Below are positions 6,298 through 9,075 of a stretch of DNA of 9,075 nucleotides, piece by piece; the first letter of the stretch is position 1, and each line of letters starts with the position of its first letter. The stretch is from an uncultured Clostridia bacterium (GTDB taxonomy: Bacteria; Bacillota; Clostridia; Christensenellales; UBA1242): contig CAJFOL010000097.1 in assembly GCA_904397185.1 (NCBI GenBank), forward strand, positions 1 through 9,075, in the 5' to 3' direction. A model generated the notes under the pieces. It worked only from the letters and a program-made list of their open reading frames with translations. It had not been told where the DNA came from and made no database searches. Made by a program: the position numbers and the translations under genes.

Positions 6298-7069
6298 GTC
6301 GTCAAAAGTCAGTATAGCGGGAGTGGATACCACAAAACTTCCAAAACTTAAGAGCAGTGATATGCTTGAACTTATGGAGAAAATAAAGAGGGGCGACCAA
6401 CGTGCAAGAGAGTATTTTATTGTTGCAAATCTTAGGCTGGTGCTTTCTGTTGTACATCGCTTTGGGAGCAAAGGCGACAGGGCGGATGATATGTTTCAAG
6501 TGGGGTGTGTTGGGCTTATGAAGGCGATTGACAATTTTGATGAAAGTCTCAATGTCAAGTTTTCGACCTATGCCGTGCCGATGATTGTCGGTGAAATAAA
6601 ACGTTATCTCCGTGACAACACCACTGTGAGAGTGAGTAGGTCTTTGCGTGACATCGCCTACAAGGCACTTTCAGTCAAGGATATGTTTGCCAAAAAATCG
6701 GCAGAAGAGCCGACCATTGAGGAGATTGCCCGCGAAATGGAATTGTCGCCAAAGATTGTGACTTTCGCCCTCGATGCTATAAGTGAGACGGTGTCGCTCT
6801 CCGACCCTATATATAATGACGGGACTGAGACCATTGAACTGCTTGACCAAATAGCCGACACAAAGCATACCGATGACAATCTATATGAAAATATATCCAT
6901 TAAGGATGCAATCAAGGTTTTACCTGCAAGGGAGAAAGAGATTTTGCTCATGCGATACTATGTAGGCAAGACACAGACCGAGGTCAGCGAAGAGATAGGC
7001 ATATCACAAGCACAGGTCTCTCGTCTTGAAAAGAATGCTTTAAAAATTTTAAAAGACTTCTTAGTTTAA
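6296..7069 (+). CDS. sigG: RNA polymerase sporulation sigma factor sigma-G
   Basis: Sigma-G is the late forespore sigma factor that drives spore-coat-independent forespore genes such as DNA protection and germination functions. The 257-residue protein carries the sigma-F/G hallmark GVDTTKLPKLKSSDM near the N-terminus. Region 2 holds NLRLVLSVVHRFGSKGDRADDMFQVGCVGLMKAIDNFD and VKFSTYAVPMIVGEI, followed by RYLRDNTTVRVSRSLRDIAYKAL. Region 3 is next (EPTIEEIAREMELSP and the following SLSDPIYNDG). Region 4 ends in GKTQTEVSEEIGISQAQVSRLEKNALK. There is no pro-sequence, as expected. The close match to Bacillus sigma-G across all regions and its place after sigE separate it from sigma-F. Translation starts at ATG 6296 after AGGGGG (6285-6290). 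Upstream sequence offers a forespore-type promoter and a possible translation-blocking hairpin for longer transcripts. Confidence 0.96.
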   Translation: MSSKVSIAGVDTTKLPKLKSSDMLELMEKIKRGDQRAREYFIVANLRLVLSVVHRFGSKGDRADDMFQVGCVGLMKAIDNFDESLNVKFSTYAVPMIVGEIKRYLRDNTTVRVSRSLRDIAYKALSVKDMFAKKSAEEPTIEEIAREMELSPKIVTFALDAISETVSLSDPIYNDGTETIELLDQIADTKHTDDNLYENISIKDAIKVLPAREKEILLMRYYVGKTQTEVSEEIGISQAQVSRLEKNALKILKDFLV

Positions 7070-7082
7070 AGATTGGAATGTG

Positions 7083-7096
7083 TTAAAGCGCTTTAA
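7083..7096. promoter_or_regulatory. Perfect palindrome resembling a LacI/CcpA-family operator
   Basis: TTAAAGCGCTTTAA is a perfect 14-bp palindrome 13 bases after the sigG stop. Its core AAAGCGCTTT equals the core of cre-type sites bound by CcpA and related LacI-family regulators (TGAAAGCGCTTTCA), but the flanking bases are T and A instead of TG and CA. Binding is not shown; it could also act as a small hairpin in the sigG mRNA tail. Confidence 0.35.
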
Positions 7097-7117
7097 GCAA
7101 AGAAAAAATATAAAAAA

Positions 7118-7130
7118 GTGGCTTCGCCAC
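7118..7130 (-). terminator. Hairpin with U-tract on the minus strand
   Basis: GTGGCTTCGCCAC forms a 5-bp GC-rich stem with a 3-base loop. Read on the minus strand it is followed at once by six T and then an AT-rich run, the layout of a terminator for leftward transcription. On the plus strand it is followed by ATATAAAAAA, a poor U-tract. No leftward gene is visible upstream of it. Confidence 0.4.
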
Positions 7131-7214
7131 ATATAAAAAATCCTTATATTGACAAGGCAGTAAATGGTAGTAGCATTTTTTGGTGGTAAATTTTAGCGAA
7201 GTGTGTCAATTTGC

Positions 7215-7242
7215 TTGACAAAAAATGCGGGGGGGGTAAAAT
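7215..7242 (+). promoter_or_regulatory. Promoter-like sequence with a G8 run in the spacer
   Basis: A perfect TTGACA (7215-7220) and TAAAAT (7237-7242, five of six to TATAAT) are separated by 16 bp. Half of that spacer is a run of eight G (7229-7236). TTGACA is also the right arm of a 6-bp inverted repeat with TGTCAA (7204-7209). A start near 7249 would transcribe the structured element to the right. No gene start follows closely. Confidence 0.4.
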
Positions 7243-7248
7243 AGGGTA

Positions 7249-7450
7249 TCACAATTAGGGTGGCACCCAACTTTTAACGCGGGCACTTGCAAAGCAAGAG
7301 ACCGCTAAAAGACGCAATTTAAACGATAAATCATTAAAATTGCTTTAGGTTCCCCTCCTACCTACCCCTCCGACCCATGACGAAATTTCTTCTAGAAATT
7401 TCACCATGACAAGGACCCGCAAGGGGTGATTGGTAACAACTGATTGGTGA
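7249..7450. other. Structured, GC-richer non-coding element of unknown type
   Basis: Consecutive hairpins are visible. GGGT/ACCC (7258-7261/7265-7268) comes first. Next is a composite stem with arms CTTTTA (7271-7276) and TAAAAG (7306-7311), GCGG (7279-7282) and CCGC (7302-7305), and CTTGC (7286-7290) and GCAAG (7294-7298). Then come GCAATTT/AAATTGC (7314-7320/7337-7343), a C-rich tract (7352-7376), a perfect 9-bp stem GAAATTTCT/AGAAATTTC (7382-7390/7394-7402) and CCC-GCAA-GGG (7416-7425), a stem with a GNRA-type loop. TGATTGGT is repeated at 7427-7434 and 7441-7448. Composition differs from the AT-rich flanks. It could be a structured RNA on either strand or a copy of an interspersed repeat. 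I do not recognise a known family. Confidence 0.4.
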
Positions 7451-7704
7451 TACAGTACAATCAAAATTTTACATAATTGGATTTTTGTTATAAGTTAATT
7501 TGGTTCATTTTTATAAAATTGCTAGGTGAAAGATATCAATAACCGAAAAAAGTCTATTTATAAAAATGGCAAAAAATTGAACTATGACAAAGAAAATGAG
7601 TTGAAAATTGGACAAAAAAGGTCAAAAATGGGGGTTTTGTTAAAGAAAATTAAAAAATTTTAAAATTTGGCAAACAAAATGACTACATTATGACGGCACC
7701 TATA

Positions 7705-7732
7705 TTTCAAACACTTTTCAATTATGTATAAT
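7705..7732 (+). promoter_or_regulatory. Candidate promoter of the BspA-like surface-protein gene
   Basis: A perfect TATAAT (7727-7732) has TTTCAA (7705-7710) 16 bp upstream, a weak -35 matching TTGACA at three of six positions. A start near 7740 would give a leader of about 185 bases. This is the best -10 close to the gene, but the weak -35 keeps confidence low. Confidence 0.35.
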
Positions 7733-7873
7733 GGGATTGTAAAGTGCAAAATTTGTCGAGATTTTGCGTTTTATTGTACATATTGCTGGTTAAATTTTAC
7801 TAAACAAGTGCATACTATTGGGGAAGGCATAGGTGATTGAAAGATTAACACATACAAGCGGAGTTTTACCAAG

Positions 7874-7894
7874 GATAACAGTAGCAGTGTTATC
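7874..7894 (+). promoter_or_regulatory. Inverted repeat in the leader of the surface-protein gene
   Basis: GATAACA (7874-7880) and TGTTATC (7888-7894) are perfectly complementary around a 7-base centre, ending 16 bases before the ribosome binding site AAAGGAGG (7911-7918). No T-run follows, so it is not a terminator. It could be an operator or an mRNA hairpin acting on translation or stability. Confidence 0.4.
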
Positions 7895-7923
7895 AAAGAG
7901 AAGTTAAGACAAAGGAGGAATAT

Positions 7924-9075
7924 ATGTCTTTAAAAATGAAACTTACTGCAAGTATATCAGCATTTTTCTTAGTGCTTGGATTAATGCTTATGGGCGTATT
8001 TGCAGTAGAGAAAGCGACAGTAAACATGGGTGGTAGTATAAGTTTTACCGCAACAGATGTTTACGCAAGAGTGACAGGTAGTATCGCAAATGATACATCA
8101 GAGCCACAAAATCTTGATGTTACATACTCGGCAGAAGGTACACAAGGTGATGATACAGTGTGGAATAACTTAAATCTTTTATTTGATGACCAAGCGACAC
8201 CGATAGAAGTGACAATCAAGGTAGAGAATTTAAGTGCCCAAAATACACTTAGAGTAAATCTTAATGATACAATCACAAGCACAGTAGCAAACTTTAAGAA
8301 AGAAGTAAAGGTGGTTGGTAGTGATGTGCCATACGAGAATGCAAGTGATATCATATTGCAACCAGATACAGGCTCAACTGATAATGAAACAACCTTTACA
8401 ATAACTTTATCAGTGGAGAATAGAAACAATTCAGTATCTGCTGACTTTAACTATCAAATAAATCTCTTTGATCAATATTATGTCCCAAAGACTTATGAAG
8501 ATTTTACATTTTCAGTAAATGAAGATACAAAAACAGCAACAGTAACAGATTATGTTGGAACAGACACAAATGTTGTCATACCAAGTACAATATCACTACG
8601 AGAAGATGGCGTGTATATTGATGGCAGTGATTATACAGTGACCAGTATAGGTGATGATGCATTCAATAGATGTAGCAGCTTGACAAGTGTGATAATAGGA
8701 AATGGAGTGACCAGCATAGGTGAAAGAGCATTCTATTTATGTAGCAGTTTGACAAGTATAAATATACCAGATGGAGTGACCAGCATAAGTGATAATGCAT
8801 TCCAAGGATGTAGCAGTTTGAAAATTGTGGATTTAAGTAATTGCACAAGCTTAGAAAGCATAGGTCCTTATGCATTCTATAATTGTAGCGGTTTGACAGG
8901 AGATTTAGTTATACCTAATAAAGTTACCAGCATACGTTATTCTACATTCAAAGGATGTAGCAGTTTAACTAGTGTAACATTTGGTGACAATTCACAATTG
9001 ACCAGCATAGGTGATGAGGCATTCTATGGTTGTAGTGGTTTGACAAGTATAAATATTCCAGATAGTGTGACCAGC
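7924..9075 (+). CDS. Secreted BspA-like leucine-rich-repeat surface protein, 5' part (open at window end)
   Basis: The frame runs without a stop from ATG 7924 to the window edge, 384 codons. It is introduced by a strong AAAGGAGG (7911-7918) five bases upstream. The N-terminus is a classical signal peptide: MSLKMK, a hydrophobic core to residue 26 and a likely cut after VFA (25-27). Residues 28 to about 185 form a Ser/Thr/Val-rich, strand-alternating domain starting KATVNMGGSISFTATDVYARVTG, perhaps a TasA/camelysin-like beta-sandwich (weak resemblance only). From residue 239 on there are six complete BspA/TpLRR-type repeats of 23-25 residues with the pattern VTSIG-x2-AF-x2-CSSLTSI-x-IP, and the seventh begins at the edge. 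Such repeats occur on adhesins and surface proteins of host-associated bacteria. The C-terminal anchor is not visible. It appears unrelated to the sporulation genes upstream. Confidence 0.88.
   Translation, partial: MSLKMKLTASISAFFLVLGLMLMGVFAVEKATVNMGGSISFTATDVYARVTGSIANDTSEPQNLDVTYSAEGTQGDDTVWNNLNLLFDDQATPIEVTIKVENLSAQNTLRVNLNDTITSTVANFKKEVKVVGSDVPYENASDIILQPDTGSTDNETTFTITLSVENRNNSVSADFNYQINLFDQYYVPKTYEDFTFSVNEDTKTATVTDYVGTDTNVVIPSTISLREDGVYIDGSDYTVTSIGDDAFNRCSSLTSVIIGNGVTSIGERAFYLCSSLTSINIPDGVTSISDNAFQGCSSLKIVDLSNCTSLESIGPYAFYNCSGLTGDLVIPNKVTSIRYSTFKGCSSLTSVTFGDNSQLTSIGDEAFYGCSGLTSINIPDSVTS
8638..9075 (+). repeat. Tandem LRR-coding DNA repeat, 69-75 bp units
   Basis: Units begin at 8638, 8707, 8776, 8851, 8923 and 8998, with a seventh starting at 9067; unit lengths are 69, 69, 75, 72, 75 and 69 bp. 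The segments GTGACCAGCATAGGTGA and TGTAGCAGTTTGACAAGTAT recur nearly unchanged between units. The likeness is thus at the DNA level as well as in the protein, pointing to recent duplication within the gene. Confidence 0.85.

Larger units (their letters stand above)
7070..7923. other. 854-base gene-free region between sigG and the surface-protein gene
   Basis: No convincing gene is present. From left to right it holds a 14-bp palindrome (7083-7096), a hairpin with a minus-strand T-tract (7118-7130) and nested inverted repeats (7148-7228) around a promoter-like TTGACA. A G8 run and a structured, more GC-rich part follow (7229-7450). The rest is an AT-rich stretch (7451-7740) with one 12-bp inverted repeat (7506-7517/7557-7568), then a probable leader (7740-7923) with a 7-bp inverted repeat before the next gene. 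No clear terminator for sigG on the plus strand was found. Confidence 0.7.

Noticed and set aside
7251..7268. T-box-like motif: AATTAGGGTGGCACC resembles the conserved T-box antiterminator sequence.
   Set aside because: The match breaks after ACC, no stem I or specifier loop is visible upstream, no terminator with a T-run follows, and the next gene is not an amino-acid or tRNA-ligase gene. It may be a chance match.
7345..7407. Twenty-codon minus-strand frame beginning MVKFLEEISSW.
   Set aside because: It is very short, has no ribosome binding site at a normal distance, and is formed by the inverted repeat and the C-rich tract, so it is more likely a by-product of the structured element.
8061..8429. 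A 122-codon minus-strand frame inside the surface-protein gene.
   Set aside because: The plus-strand frame has a strong ribosome binding site, signal peptide and repeats. The minus frame has none of these.
8638..9075. Regular repeats considered as a CRISPR array.
   Set aside because: Units are in-frame, 69-75 bp, without distinct spacers, and encode leucine-rich repeats.

Overview
The window comes from an AT-rich, endospore-forming member of the Clostridia (Firmicutes/Bacillota), probably an uncultured gut-type lineage. The main reason is the conserved gene order ftsA-ftsZ-spoIIGA-sigE-sigG, with typical AGGAG-type ribosome binding sites. The lineage is inferred from protein motifs and gene order, not from a marker-gene comparison.

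Layout. (1) Bases 1-626 hold the 3' part of a DivIB/FtsQ divisome gene whose start lies outside the window. (2) Bases 719-1507 hold, on the opposite strand, a complete DraG-type ADP-ribosylglycohydrolase. It is separated from ftsQ by a hairpin terminator that works in both directions. (3) A divergent promoter region (1508-1691) leads into ftsA (1692-2816), then ftsZ (3042-4241), which has two candidate promoters of its own and a textbook terminator. (4) spoIIGA and sigE form a tight two-gene operon (4468-6004): the membrane protease that activates pro-sigma-E, then pro-sigma-E itself. (5) An extremely A-rich spacer, a terminator and a candidate forespore promoter precede sigG (6296-7069). (6) An 854-base gene-free stretch follows. 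Its first part is a more GC-rich, highly structured element of unknown nature. (7) From 7924 to the window edge runs the start of a secreted BspA-like leucine-rich-repeat surface protein, open at the 3' end.

How the genes fit together. FtsQ, FtsA and FtsZ build the division ring, whose polar placement creates the forespore. SpoIIGA then activates sigma-E in the mother cell, and sigma-G takes over in the forespore. The ADP-ribosylglycohydrolase and the BspA-like protein are accessory genes beside this core.

Most interesting points: an amber stop in ftsA that separates the actin-like core from an in-frame stretch resembling the missing membrane-targeting helix; a set of mutually complementary segments around the sigG start that could silence read-through mRNA; a G8 homopolymer in the spacer of a good promoter-like sequence; and the unexplained structured element between sigG and the surface-protein gene.
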